From assembly GCA_963576565.1 (NCBI GenBank), contig OY755044.1:41809235-41873234 (forward strand): a stretch of 64,000 bases of DNA. The letters are read 5' to 3'. Position numbers and translations under genes: made by a program. This DNA is from Aspidapion aeneum (Eukaryota > Arthropoda > Insecta > Coleoptera > Brentidae). This document shows positions 9,885 to 21,309 of the stretch, in pieces. How positions within the stretch are numbered: the first letter of the stretch is position 1; the number at the start of each line of letters is the position of its first letter. Below the pieces are notes generated by a model. It saw only the letters and a program-made list of their open reading frames with translations, made no database searches and was not told the DNA's origin.

Positions 9885-10950
9885 AATATGAAAAAAATCT
9901 AAAAATTTCAGGACTTGGGGAGTTTGGGGGGTCTTGGGGTATTTTGCAGCTAAAATTTAAAAAACTAATATAATTTTATTTTTAAATTAGATTTTACACA
10001 TTTTTGATCCATTTCTATGTCATTGTGTCTTTAGGGCGTCAACTATACGTCAACACGACTATATAAGAAGGGGGGGTAAAAAAAATTGGACCAAAAACTT
10101 GCCCGGCAACATCGAAATCGTTAGTCTGTGACCTATTATTAATGTCCATCAAACACCGATAACAATAATAATAGAAATCACCTGTTTTACTAGACGCCTC
10201 AGCTGCGTAAAGCCACGCGCTGCCTTATAGGCGTCCGCGTACGGTAATACACATTCGGTAGTCGTTTTGGTGACAACGAATTGTTTTTTTATTGAAACAA
10301 ATATAAAATCTACATTCATATAAGACTTGTATACACCAAACTAAAGAAAAATGTTTATTCTAAAACTTTTATTTAAACTTTTTTTTTTAATTTTGCTTTG
10401 GTGTTCATAAAAATGTAGGTTAAACTTTACTAGCTATACGAAAAAAAAGTAAAAATTCAGTTATTTTATTTTTTCTAAAAAAGAAAGCAAAATTTTGAAA
10501 AATATAATAGAAAGTTATTTTATTGCGGGTGTTTACTGATTCATTTGCCATTTTTTGCAACCCTCTACGACTATTTTTAAGAAAGATACATCGTTTTGAA
10601 AAGTATCGTGCAAAAAAAAGTGGTGGGGGCCATATCTTTAAAAAAACGCATTTACCAGAATGACAACAAGTCAAAACCTGATCTATGGAGTGCCCTTAAC
10701 AAACCTGGCTTATCGGCAAAAAGTTGGCACGACTTGCACACGAAACCCACTTTTAGGCCGATTTGTCCATAGACTATAACTCTGAAGACCCATTTGTCGA
10801 GACAAATCAGTTCGCACAACACGCGCCGCTCAGAGTTTGCTATTGATCTAAGCATGTGATGTGGATGGTCAACAAGGACTATAGACATAAAGGACTGCTT
10901 AGTTCCATTTAACCTGTGTTAACAAATTATGCGGGGTGAGGAGAGCGGCG
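9885..10950. other. Unassigned sequence
   Basis: No supported gene. A GC-richer patch lies at 10190-10270 and another at 10650-10960; the latter gives a minus-strand frame of 78 codons (10888-10652) without recognisable motifs. I see no terminal repeats that would define an element here. Confidence 0.4.
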
Positions 10951-10952
10951 TG

Positions 10953-12516
10953 ACGTCACCACTTGTGCTAAATCCTTTGTTTACGTTCATTGTATATGAT
11001 GTTATTCTTATTTGCAAGAGAGTTTTGTTGATATTTCGCTGCATAGTTTGTGTTTTTTGGATTGTTTCAGTACAGTGCTACTGAGAAAAGACATAATAAA
11101 TAAACATTTTCACGTTTGGTTTGTTAACAGTGTGTAAAAATTCGATTCAGGACACAGAAGAACGTTTGTTTACAGAGTAAAAAAAATGGCCACGATTTTC
11201 TCAGCATTGTTTAATAATATCTATCAAGAAAATTACAAAAGATTGTGAATTGAAAACGAATATTTTTCTAAATGAAATATTATTATTTATATTAATATAT
11301 TTAATTTATTGTATGTATCTGTACTTTTCTTTTTTTTTTGTAAAAATGTAATAATAAATACTTTTTTTATGTTCTATATTCCCATTTTTTTATTATCTAT
11401 TAAATAATTTCTTAACATGCTTTAAAAAGCGGTTGTAATAATTAAATTATATATTATGTGCTTTTTTTCTCTCTTTGTTTTTTGTCTATTTGTTAAGAAC
11501 AATATTTGTGCTTTTTCTTTTTTTAAATAAATCAATAAATTTTTCGTCTACCTATATTTCCGTTTTTAATTATTATCGCAAATTATACAGGGTGTCCCAT
11601 AACTTGGGGGCCACAGTGCAGCAGGTGATAGAGGAGGTTATTTCCGAAAAAAAAGTTTATTTAACATGGGGTCAACACACAAGATATAGGATTTTTTAAG
11701 TAAGAGGAGTGGGGGAAAAAGAATTTTGCAAAAAAAAAATCTATAACAAACAGCTGAATACTCAGCTAATTGTGATTCATAAATGTGATACTACTTTTTT
11801 GATAAAATTACAAGTTACGAAAATACAGGCTGTCAAAATTACCTCAAAAAATGTATAAAACATAATAATTTTTTTTTCAATTAATTTTTGCTTACTTATT
11901 CTTTTAAAAATATCAATAATATTTTATTTATTATTATGTGTCGCTAAAGGCTTGTTTTTATTAGCAAAATATATTTTTAAAAAAACATTGCGTTTAATAT
12001 GCCATTTATAAAAGGCCAACTAATTTTTTTCAAGATAAATTTTATTTCAATTTATTGCTCTTGTTCTGATACGCGACTTTACCAAATTTAATGTTTTTAC
12101 TGCGTTTTTTGAAAAAGTTATTATCAAAAAGAATTAAAAAATTGCCAACTTTGATGCTCTATATCTCTACAAAGAAAGAGTTTTGACCCATACATTATAG
12201 GAAGTTTTTTATCAGACATGACCTCCTCTATCACCTGTTGGCCTATAGCCCCTAAATTATGGGACACCCTGTATAGGTACTACGACATTATGTGTAGTTT
12301 TTTTTTCCTTTAAATATTTAAATTTAATTTATTTAACAGATATTTCAAATATAAAATCATTTATCGTCCTTTTATTTAATGTAAAGACAATATTTTTAAA
12401 TGCACAATGCCTTAATTTTGCATAAAATTTAATTTGCATAAAGAAAATAGCTCTAAAAGCACATAAAATCCAATATAACAATAGGCGCGCTTTCTGCCCA
12501 GCACAAGTGGTGACGT
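10953..12516. mobile_element. Possible TIR-bounded element with nested MITE
   Basis: ACGTCACCACTTGTGCT at 10953-10969 is matched exactly in inverse at 12500-12516 (17 bp). The left copy overlaps the palindrome GTGACGTCAC. Similarity does not extend inward. The interior is very AT-rich, has no coding frame, and hosts the TA-flanked MITE at 11588-12271. No target duplication was found, so the element call is tentative. Confidence 0.35.
11588..12271. mobile_element. TA-flanked MITE with CAGGGTGTCCCATAA termini
   Basis: The left end CAGGGTGTCCCATAACTT and the right end (inverse) CAGGGTGTCCCATAATTT match over about 50 bp, including the inner block CAGGTGATAGAGGAGGT. TA flanks both ends (11586-11587 and 12272-12273), which fits a Tc1/mariner-type target duplication. 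Length is 684 bp and there is no transposase. Confidence 0.85.
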
Positions 12517-13141
12517 AACAGCGAGTTTGACCTTGAACATCGATTGCATACAGATTTGGCCAACTGAGCAATCCTGTCTAGTGTATAATCGTTGGATGGT
12601 CACATCGTTCAAGACCCAGAATAGAGCCCGAGAAGAGCGATCTTCTCGGATAGTGCCTTTCAGCCTTAGAGTAATAATAATATAATGAGAAGAAGTAAAC
12701 CGCGGCCCTGTGTAAGTTTTCCCTATTCGTGGCGGTCATTCCTGAAAACATAGCTGCGTCACTGGAATCATCTCGAAAAAACCACACTGGGCTGAATTTT
12801 CACAGTATTTTCAGAAACATAGCACTTCTTGTTTATTTTTACGTCCAACTAAGTTCTGTTTTACAAAAATAAAACTCAGCACACAGAAAAAAAAACACCA
12901 AAAATTCAATATACCGAGTCCGACGGCCAAGACAACACTGCATTTAATACAAACACATGTTACTGTCAGTGTCGACCTTAGAGCTTAGGAATATCTGGGC
13001 TAACCGTTCACGACTTGAGGACCCACCTAATTAAACTTGTTGCCATTATATAAGTGAAAAAATAATCTTTTGTTTAAAACTCGTAGACAATGATTGAGTA
13101 GAAATAAAACTTTGGACTTCCATTGTCTTTATCTGAGGGCA
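12517..13141. other. Unassigned sequence with a GC-richer patch
   Basis: Sequence at 12480-12790 is less AT-rich than its surroundings and gives a minus-strand frame of 69 codons without recognisable motifs. No RNA gene or terminal repeat could be supported. Confidence 0.4.
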
Positions 13142-13146
13142 CGGCA

Positions 13147-15319
13147 CACAGAGGTCATTTTATTTTTTTTAGGAATTAATAAATAAAAATATCAATGTTC
13201 TCAAATAATTTATATTACGCCTTTATTTTTAATAAAACACCCCATAGTACAATATTATCAAACGTATTCATTTTTCAGATTCGAGTTAGCCATGGAAAAA
13301 CAAAAAACCGTGAAAGACATTTATGACGTAAATATCGCGTTTGTTTTCGTTACAAGATCTTGAGTTGTTTGCATTGTGTATTGTTGTTTTCTGTGTAAAG
13401 TTTTTTAAATTTTGATATTGTTTGATTGGGGAGTAAGGTAAGAGCTTTAATATTTTAATAAAAAAATATATTTTATAGAATTGGGCAGCTATAAAAAATA
13501 GATATATGTTAGCTCATTCATTTTTCACAGCTTTTTTTAAATATACCATTTTTCAAAGGCTGCCAATGCCAATATTCGTAGATATTCGCCACACAAATAG
13601 TTTTAAAAATTCAGTTGCTTTGTTACTTTTTTGTAATTTACACTTTTGGGTGCCAAGAAGTGCCAAGACCTTAAAAAAACATTTTTTTTTAGGCATAATG
13701 TCATTACTTAGAAACAACTTATTTGACGTCTGGTGTGGGCAAAGCTCACTTACCGACAAAAATTCAGCTGTTTTTCAATTTGTAACAAGTGAACTCGATT
13801 TAGATGAAAATCGACATGAACAATATGATATGGTAGTACAAAAAATTCATAATTTTAATAGTAAAGTTACCACATTGTGGAAAAATTGCAATCGTTCTAG
13901 AAAAATTTTTGAAGCGTGGCATAGGCCGTGGCTTAATGAGTCTATAAATTTTATTGAACCACAAAATGTCTCTGAATTTAGTAGGGGCAGACCAGAAAAG
14001 CCTTTTGAAGAACTTGGCGAACAAAGAAAAAGACAAAAATTAATACCGCTCTTAGAAAATTATTCGGGCAGATATTGCATTTGCTCCTCAAAAAAGTCTA
14101 CAGGCTGCTGGCCAACGAAATGCGTCACGTATAATTAAAGAAATAACTGAAAACTCACCGACAAGAGCAACAAAAATAAAAAAAATCATAGAGAAAAAAG
14201 AGGTCTTACCCGTTAAGTATTCAGGAAATGAAGCTCTTACTCTTTTTCTAGATTGTTCTCTTACCAAAAAATCTTATATTTTGATGCAACAGGGAGCAAA
14301 AGAGCACAATGCTCAAATTTATCCTAACTATCCGCGGCCATCGTCCACGAGATTTTGCAGACACATAAAACTGATTTTTGACAAGGAAACTCCTGAGTTA
14401 TGTAAAAATGAAATTTCAAAACTATGAGAAGGCTGCTTCAATTACATGTATATATTTTTTTAACTGGAATTTGGTACACACTAAAATATGTTTACTTTAT
14501 TTTAGGACTCGACGAAGATTTTATAAAACATCTTTTTATAATTTTAAGCACAATGTCATCCGGCTATGAAATTAATACAGAAGCATTTGCAGAGTACTGC
14601 AAAAAACTGCAACACTCTACATTCAGCTATACTCATGGTATTATATGCCAGCGAGTTTCCACCGAATACTCATTCATGGGCCAGAAATTATATAAGCAGT
14701 GCCACTTCCTGTAGGCATGTTTTCGGAAGAAGCGCTTGAGTGTCGCAACATAGACTTCAGAAAATATCGGGAATGTTACTCCAGGAAATTTTTAAGGGAG
14801 GAGACAATGAATGACGTATTTTCTAGGTTACTGCTTTCGTCTGATCCGCTGATATCATCTTTATCTAAATGTGTCGGTACTCGCTCAAATAAGAAACCCT
14901 TTTTAAAAGAGATTTTAGAGCTGCTCTATGAGCCCCAATTGCCAAATTATATCTCTGAGAAAGAAGACAGTAGCGATTCCGACTCCGACAATTTTGATGA
15001 GTAATGGTTTAAAAATAAGGTTTTAGTTACAGTTAAACCACCCTGTATATAAAATTTATAAAGTTATACTTAAAAAATATTATTTGCTTTAAAATCGAAT
15101 ACTTTTTTTTAATTAGAGTTTAATGGTAAAAAAATATAGGCTATTTACTACATACTAATTGCTATTTCTTAACACCCTGTCTAATAAAAACACACAAAAT
15201 TGAGCAAAAAAGTATTAGCAAGTATCTTTAAGGCTACTACATCATTCTAAAACGGTTAAAACCCAAAATTTTCAAATTCGTATTTATTAACGCCTAATTT
15301 GCCATAAATGACCTCTGTG
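13147..15319 (+). mobile_element. Transib DNA transposon, decayed
   Basis: Both ends carry the inverted repeat CACAGAGGTCATTT (13147-13160 and, inverted, 15306-15319), extending imperfectly to about 40 bp with a shared TTAGG..TTAATAAATA inner block. The flanks are an exact 5-bp target duplication CGGCA (13142-13146 and 15320-15324). Terminal CACAGAG resembles the RAG heptamer CACAGTG, and a GC-rich 5-bp duplication is the Transib habit. The interior encodes remnants of a Transib/RAG1-like transposase on the plus strand. At 2173 bp it is shorter than autonomous Transibs, which are usually near 3 kb. Confidence 0.85.
13698..15004 (+). pseudogene. Transib (RAG1-core-like) transposase, broken and internally deleted
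   Basis: This is a DDE-type cut-and-paste transposase remnant. The frame from ATG 13698 (MSLLRNN) carries GRPEKPFEELGEQRKRQK, a motif of the Transib N-terminal region. A frameshift near 14065 leads to DIAFAPQKSLQAAGQRNASR and then FLDCSLTKKSYILMQQGAKEH. At about 14325 NAQIYPNY runs directly into RPSSTRFCRHIKLIF; the intervening segment with the first catalytic Asp is missing. A TAA follows near 14424. Coding resumes at about 14504 after a TTTACTTTATTTTAG acceptor-like site, with LDEDFIKHLF. A frame change then gives SWYYMPASFHRILIHGPEII, a stop, and PVGMFSEEALECRN, which holds the equivalent of the last catalytic Glu. The C-terminus ends in an acidic Ser/Asp tail at 15004. The second Asp and zinc-binding Cys region are not seen. 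The Transib assignment combines these motifs with the TIR and 5-bp duplication. Confidence 0.8.
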
Positions 15320-15324
15320 CGGCA

Positions 15325-15576
15325 GTGCCTCGCAAAGTTCGCGCTGCCGTAGGATCTTTTCTTGAAACATTTCAGCCCATATTTGACCTATCTAAAGCTC
15401 TACTTCGGAAAGAGCTACGAATCTCATACTTTGCACAGTCGTAGAACTTCATAGAGTTAACAACCCCTCCAAGTTTCATGGACTTCCATAGAGTAGTAAA
15501 GTAGTTACGAAATTTCAAAAAACGTCGAAATTGCCACTGACTTACTCACTCATGTATAGATCACCAAAATTCTACT
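15325..15576. other. Unassigned sequence leading into the satellite
   Basis: No gene seen. It shares short phrases with the adjacent 141-bp satellite (ACTTCATAGAG, AAGTTTCATGGACTTCCATAGAG) and may be an older, more diverged part of it. Confidence 0.35.
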
Positions 15577-16260
15577 GTACTTCCAGACCTACTATAAAGC
15601 TGAAATTTGGCGGACTGATAGAAATTATGACCAAACCCCTGGAAAAAATCAAAAAGCCCCAAAATTCTAATTTACTCCCCTCCCCTATATATGTAAAATT
15701 ATTTAAAAGTAACATTACCCACTTCTAGCAATGCTAGAGAGCTGAGCTTTGGCAGCCTGATAGGAACTATAATAAAACTATAGGAAAAAATTATAACACC
15801 CCAAAATTCTAATTTACTTCCATATAAATGTAAAGTTATGTAAAAGTAACACTGCCCACTTCCAGAAACGCTAGAGAGCTGAGCTTTTTAAGACTGAAAG
15901 ACACTATGATAAAACTATAGGAAAAATTTTAAAACACCAACATTTTAATTTACTTCCCTCTCCTATAATTGTAAATTTATATAAAAGTAACATTGCCCAC
16001 TTCCAGAAACGCTAGAGAGCTGAGCTTTTTAAGACTGAAAGACACTATGATAAAACTATAGGAAAAATTTTAAAACACCAACATTTTAATTTACTTCCCT
16101 CCCCTATACATGTAAAGTTATTCAAAAGTAACATTGTCCACTTTTAGAAACGCTAGAGAGCTGAGCTTTGGAAGGCTGATGGCAGCTATGATAAAACCAT
16201 GGGAAAAAATTAAAAGACCTTAAAATTTTAAGTAAGGCATTGCAAAAGTTTTGAACAATA
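15577..16260. repeat. Satellite: about five tandem units of 141 bp
   Basis: The landmark CACTT(C/T)(C/T)AGAAACGCTAGAGA starts units at about 15577, 15718, 15855, 15996 and 16137, giving periods of 141, 137, 141 and 141 bp. The first unit is the most diverged; units three and four are nearly identical over the stretch containing AAGACTGAAAGACACTATGA. Confidence 0.9.
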
Positions 16261-16327
16261 TTCCGCATATTTTACTATTTTAAAAATTAAATATTATCCA
16301 ATTCCTTTAAAAAAGAAGTGAAATCAT

Positions 16328-16682
16328 AACAAAAACATTTCATGTAAAAATAACCAAGTACGCGGCATTCCGTAAAAAGAATTGAGATAAAAGTAAAGTC
16401 AAGTTCTCCAATACAAATTTCAAAATGAAAGTAAGAAACTAGTTTGGAAATGTTTTTCTAAACTTGGCTATTACGGCTGTAAATGACTCAGGCACAGTGC
16501 TTAATTGAACATAAAGAAGATTGGCTGTAATAGCAAAGTTTAGAAAAACATTTTCAAGTAGTAAAAATCTTTCATTATCAAATTTGTATTGGAGAACATG
16601 GCCTTACTTTTATCTCAATTCTTTTTACGGAATGCCATTTTCGCATACTTGGCTCTTTTTTACATGAAATGTTCTTGTGTTG
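16328..16682. mobile_element. Foldback (long-TIR) MITE, about 355 bp
   Basis: The left arm 16328-16475 (landmarks ACATTTCATGTAAAAA, GAATTGAGATAAAAGTAA, GGAAATGTTTTTCTAAACTT) is the imperfect inverse of the right arm 16530-16682. The loop is about 55 bp. No coding content. Confidence 0.85.
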
Positions 16683-16795
16683 GTTTATTTTAAACAGGAC
16701 GTTTCAGTAAGTAAGTATATCTAACCGTTTTCAAGTGTAAACTAAACAATCCAGTCTAAAGGCTACTACTTATACTACTTGTGCAGTCGGCCCGC

Positions 16796-17150
16796 CCCTT
16801 TTTTACCTTCCTAGCCCGCACAGCAACGGCTAGACAAGGTATTGTTTTCGACAAATTTTTTTTTTGAGATAACACCGAAAATGTGTTATTTGGGTGTATT
16901 TTGACCTACCCTAGCAATATCGTCGTGATGTCTGTCTGTGTTGTGTGTGTATGTATATCTGTCCGTAACGCGATAGTTCCTAAACCGCTTAACCGATTTA
17001 CATGAAATTTTCAGGTAAAATAGTACTCGATACTGCAACGAGCTGATTAAATTTTAGTCAAAATTCGTGAATGCTAATGACAGTTTTTTGACAGTTAAAA
17101 AGTTTAAAAAATGCTAACTTTTTAATGGAACGTCACATCAATATGCGGTT
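16796..17150. repeat. Dispersed repeat T, copy 1
   Basis: Begins TTTTTTACCTTCCTAGCCCG and continues AAGGTATTGTTTTCG, GAGATAACACCGAAAATGTG, ATGTCTGTCTGTG, TATCTGTCCGTAACGCGATA. The same series recurs at 18040-18510 and, minus strand, inside the pogo transposase intron at 25395-25650. No ORF. Confidence 0.8.
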
Positions 17151-17565
17151 TTCGGAAAATAGTAGCGCGGGGATATAGTCCAAGTAGCTCAAAACGAAAC
17201 ACGGCCCTGCTAACAGGAAATCCGTAATATGATGTCATACACCTGTTGCCACGTCCTGAAAAAATTGTGGGAAAAGCGGCCGTTCATAAATTATGTTGTC
17301 TAAATGAGTTTTTATCGCAGATTGTAATAAGAAATACACAGCATAAAACGACGCGACGCGGGCTAATAAGCGCATGACAAATTATCGCCCGGTTTAAATA
17401 GCCTAACCAACTCAAAGCACTAAAAATTTGGTAAGGTAAGAAGTTGAACCTTACTTATTATTTATAAAATTGTACAGAGGCAGAGGAGCCTGCAACAGCG
17501 GAAAAGCTACATTGTTTAGCAACAAATGAATGAATGACCGCCGAAACCGGGGTTACTACTTCTCT
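17151..17565. other. Unassigned sequence between repeats
   Basis: Contains GC-richer text (17165-17290, 17345-17410), but no open frame, inverted repeat or recognised motif. Confidence 0.35.
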
Positions 17566-18035
17566 TTATATGTTATTACTCTGAGCTTTCAGCAGAAATT
17601 AAAAGCCCTTACTCGAGAAGAGTATGTGATCGGTCTTTCATTTTTACCATAATAAAAAAGTCATTAGTGAACCGATTTTTTAGAGTTTTGAAAAAAGCTG
17701 TAATTTTAAGACAAAAATTGTGTGGTGTGTGGTAGTTTTTTGTAGAGCTTTAAATTACCTTTCCACCGATGTCCCTTCTAGGTCCCTAGAGGTGGCCCTA
17801 ATGTATAAAAAATAGTCGGGAAATATTGGTGCAAAAGCGCGTTTCAGTCAAATGCAAGCCGTCATATTTGACAGAATATAAAATAAACAAAACAAAAAAT
17901 TAGCTCACGTTATTTAGAACGGTAGAGCATTTTAGTTTTTGAAGCATTTTTTCCACTTTTAAATTTATCATGAAAAAGTAAAATTTTGGTGTCTATGGGT
18001 ACCCTCAGGACAATTTCGTAGGTTTTAAAGCATAA
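17566..18035. repeat. Dispersed repeat H, copy A
   Basis: Matches 44700-45010 in the same orientation, with landmarks TAAATTACCTTTCCACCGAT, CCCTAATGTATAAAAAA, GGGAAATATTGGTGCAAAA and GCAAGCCGTCATATTTGACA. In both places it lies upstream of repeat F. No ORF longer than 60 codons. Confidence 0.8.
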
Positions 18036-18039
18036 CTCA

Positions 18040-18510
18040 ATTTTTACCTTCCTAGCCCGCGCAGCAATGGCTAGAGAAGGTATTATTTTCGGCGAAAATT
18101 TTTTTTTGAGATAACGTTGAAAATGTGTTATTTGGGTGTATTTTGACCTATCTTAGCAATATCGTCGTGATGTCTGTCTGTGTGTGTGTGTGTGTGTGTG
18201 TATATCTGTCCGTAACACGATAGCTCCTAAACCACTAAACCGATTTTTCATAAAATTTTCAGGTAAAATAGTGTTCGACACTGTGTGTGTGTATATCTGT
18301 CCGTAACACGATAGCTCCTAAACCACTAAACCGATTTTCATAAAATTTTCAGGTAAAATAGTGTTCGACACTCTAACGAGCTGATTAGATTTTGGTAAAA
18401 ATCCAGTAATTCTAATGACGGTTTTTTGACAATTAAAATTTTTAAAAATGCTGACTTTTTAACGGAGCATCGCATCAGTATGCGTTTTTCGGAATATAGT
18501 AGTATAGTAT
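18040..18510. repeat. Dispersed repeat T, copy 2, with a 90-bp internal duplication
   Basis: Same landmarks as copy 1. A TG microsatellite lies at 18180-18200. The stretch from TATATCTGTCCGTAACACG (18201) to GTGTTCGACACT recurs at 18292-18372, a direct tandem duplication of 90-91 bp with almost no divergence, so it is recent. Confidence 0.8.
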
Positions 18511-18599
18511 ACATTTTGCTTAATAATTTGCGTTTTAACGAAAAACTTCGTAGGAGCTTTAGTTTCTGAGATATTTACAAAAAACCGTTTTCAAGGCTT

Positions 18600-19083
18600 A
18601 TATATGAATTGTGCACAAAAACATTAAATATGCAAGTGATTAATAGTTTTTATAAAAGTAAGGTCATTTAGAAAGATTAGGTTTTGAAATAAAAAAGTTA
18701 TGAATTTTCCAGAATTATCCTGTTTTTCAAGTTTGAGCCGCCATATTGTATTTGGCATGAATTTGACAGATGTCCAATTACACGTAGATTTAGTGTTGTT
18801 CTGGTAAATATACGCTTTAATCCATCAGTAATGTTTGGACAATGGTTTTTGTCTTCATCAGACCTTCAGACTAGATTTAATGTACAATCTAGTCTGAAGG
18901 TCTGATGAAGACAAAAACCATTGTCGAAACGTTACTGATGGATTAGATTAATATTTACCAGAACAACAGTGTCCTTATTCCCACCAAATCTACGTGTAGT
19001 TGAATTGCAACGATGTGATATTTTTACCAAAAGATGTCCAATAAGTGGAATTGTTTTCTCAAAGGTAAGGGCTTTTAACCCCT
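18600..19083. repeat. Dispersed repeat F, copy A, with internal hairpin
   Basis: Matches 45436-45897 in the same orientation. The segment 18819-18944 is a hairpin: arms of about 57 bp (starting AATCCATCAGTAATGTTTGG) around a loop of about 12 nt. The pairing continues outward in broken form (GTAGATTTAGTG... and its inverse) to about 18775-19010. The copy ends at CTTTTAACCC, where the E block begins. Confidence 0.85.
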
Positions 19084-20779
19084 GGGGGTCGATTTTTGTT
19101 AATTAACTTTCCGATCGTTTTGGCCGACTAAAAAATTTTAGCCTCAAGATTTAACCTGATGCCCGGCAACGCCGCCGGTCTAGACTCCACAGCACCCCTT
19201 GGCAGTGGCGATGAATCGCGTGGAGGGTCGTCGCACAGTGGGACCAATTGTTATAATTTAGCAGTTTTGTATTACAAGATTAAGGGGTAGTAAATCCTCA
19301 AAATTTTAGCTACCGATGTACCGGGTGTCCTATAAAAACATTTCATATTTAAAATGCAGCTAAATATTTGACCAGGTATTGATTTAAAATTTTTTTAAAT
19401 ATATGTAAAGTAAATAAGTTTTTCAATCGAACTAAACAAAAATGATCGCAAATATAAAATAAAGATTATTTCAAATACTACCTAACCAATTTTATTGAAA
19501 TTTGGCATACATGTTTTATAAGCCCTTGTTAAGGCGATTTTTTTACGCTATGACATGTGCAAGTCAGGCTGAACCAGCGAAGCCGGCTATTGTTATTTTT
19601 TTAGGTTAGTTATTAATCAATTGGAATAAGAAACCGATACCTTCCTTAAGGCTGTAAATGCAAATAAAGATTAATACGGCTTTTTTTAAAATTCAAGATG
19701 GCTACTATACGCTAAAACTATACAACTTATTTGTTTTAATTGACGGAACATTTATATTTAATTTGGTTACACGGTTACAAAACTACTAATTTAAAAAGGC
19801 AGTCATTAAAACAAAATTAAAGAGAATGTCACATACTTGGATTTATATAACGATACTCTTTTTAAAAATAATTCCGCATTTTTAGATTATTTATAGTTTT
19901 TACCTGATAGCTTTGGCTGGGATGTGGGTATAATTGTTTTTTTCCTTTAAAATCGGTTTAATTTTAAATTTAATCACTGCTCCAAAGTCAAACTCTTAAG
20001 GCAATCCAAATATAAAATAAAAATAACTCCATTTTGATGGTTATATTGTTATATTAGTGAAAATGCAAACATCTACTTAATTAAAGTTTTTTTTAAATAA
20101 TATCTAACCAAACCACTTTTAATTAATGTTTTAGTACAGTTATTCCTTAACCCCCATTCTTTATGTACAATTTGTACGAAAAAATAATAAAGATTTGATG
20201 TAATTTGAAAAATAATATTTATGTTTACAAATACTTGTCTACTTTTTAAAACTATCGGTCATTTTTCATATGTATGAAATAATGTCTAAAGTAGTAAACA
20301 CTTGTTTAATGGACTAATTAGGTCAAAAGTCATAAACCTAACCGAACCAATGCAAAAAAAGGGCGGACATTTGTAGCCTAGCCTACAATTAGTACCTAGA
20401 CTATTGCGCCACCGAGGGGAGCGACTTGTCCGTTCATTTAATAGGTTTAATTTTTAGATCGGAAAAAGATTTAAGTAATGGAATATATAAGGAAACTCGT
20501 ACAAGGGGGACGAGTGTGATATAGTTTAGGTAGGCTAGATTAGTTTACTGAAGATGGGCTCCACCTGCTAGTACCTAAAATAAGTATTGCAAAAAAATAC
20601 AAATAATAAGAATTTTCTTTCTTCATACCCTCCCACCCACCCATTAACCTTATTGTGCACATGACAGAAAATATTCAATGAAAAAAATGTCGCCGCGTAC
20701 AAAAATTTGAGAAAAATTAGGCACTATTAGAAAAAAAAATCGTTTGTTTAGCACGCTCTTCCACTCAGACCCATATTTA

Positions 20780-21309
20780 CAGGGTGTTCAATAGCATAAT
20801 TTTAGTATTAAATTTCTTGAGTGATTTTTAAGACAAAAAGTTCATATAAACATAGGTCTACAAACGCTTAGTTTTCGAGATAATATTTTTTGTTTATTTT
20901 GATATAGCCGCCATGTCATACCGAAGCATTTTTTATTTTGATGATAGCAGTCTTTGGCGCAAAAGCTTTTTTATAAACGGTTAGAGATGCGAAAAAATTG
21001 CAAGAGACAACAAAATTTGCAAACGAAACAAGGATTTTATTTCTTGTTTTAGAATCTACCAGTGGCTTACAACAAAAAAATATCCCAGGGAAAAAGTGAC
21101 ATGAGCCCTGAAAAAGTATAACCTTCTAGATTTTTACTATCGTATGATATGTCTTATAGTGTAATGACACCAGCTAAATATATGTGTTAAATTTGAGCTG
21201 CATATCTCAAAAACTGCACGAGCTATAAAGAAAAAACTAAAAAATATATGAAATTAAAACTGTCTATGTTTATATAAACTTTTTGACTTACAATAACTTA
21301 AACACCTTG
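20780..21309. mobile_element. TA-flanked MITE inside E (copy 1)
   Basis: Ends CAGGGTGTTCAATAGCATAA and, inverted, CAAGGTGTTTAAGTTATTG are imperfect inverted repeats; inner blocks CATATAAACATAG also pair. TA lies on both sides. The same element is in E copies 2 and 3, so it entered E before E multiplied. Confidence 0.75.

Noticed and set aside
10652..10888. Minus-strand 78-codon frame as a gene
   Set aside because: No motif, no neighbours of the same kind, and length within chance expectation for a locally GC-richer patch.
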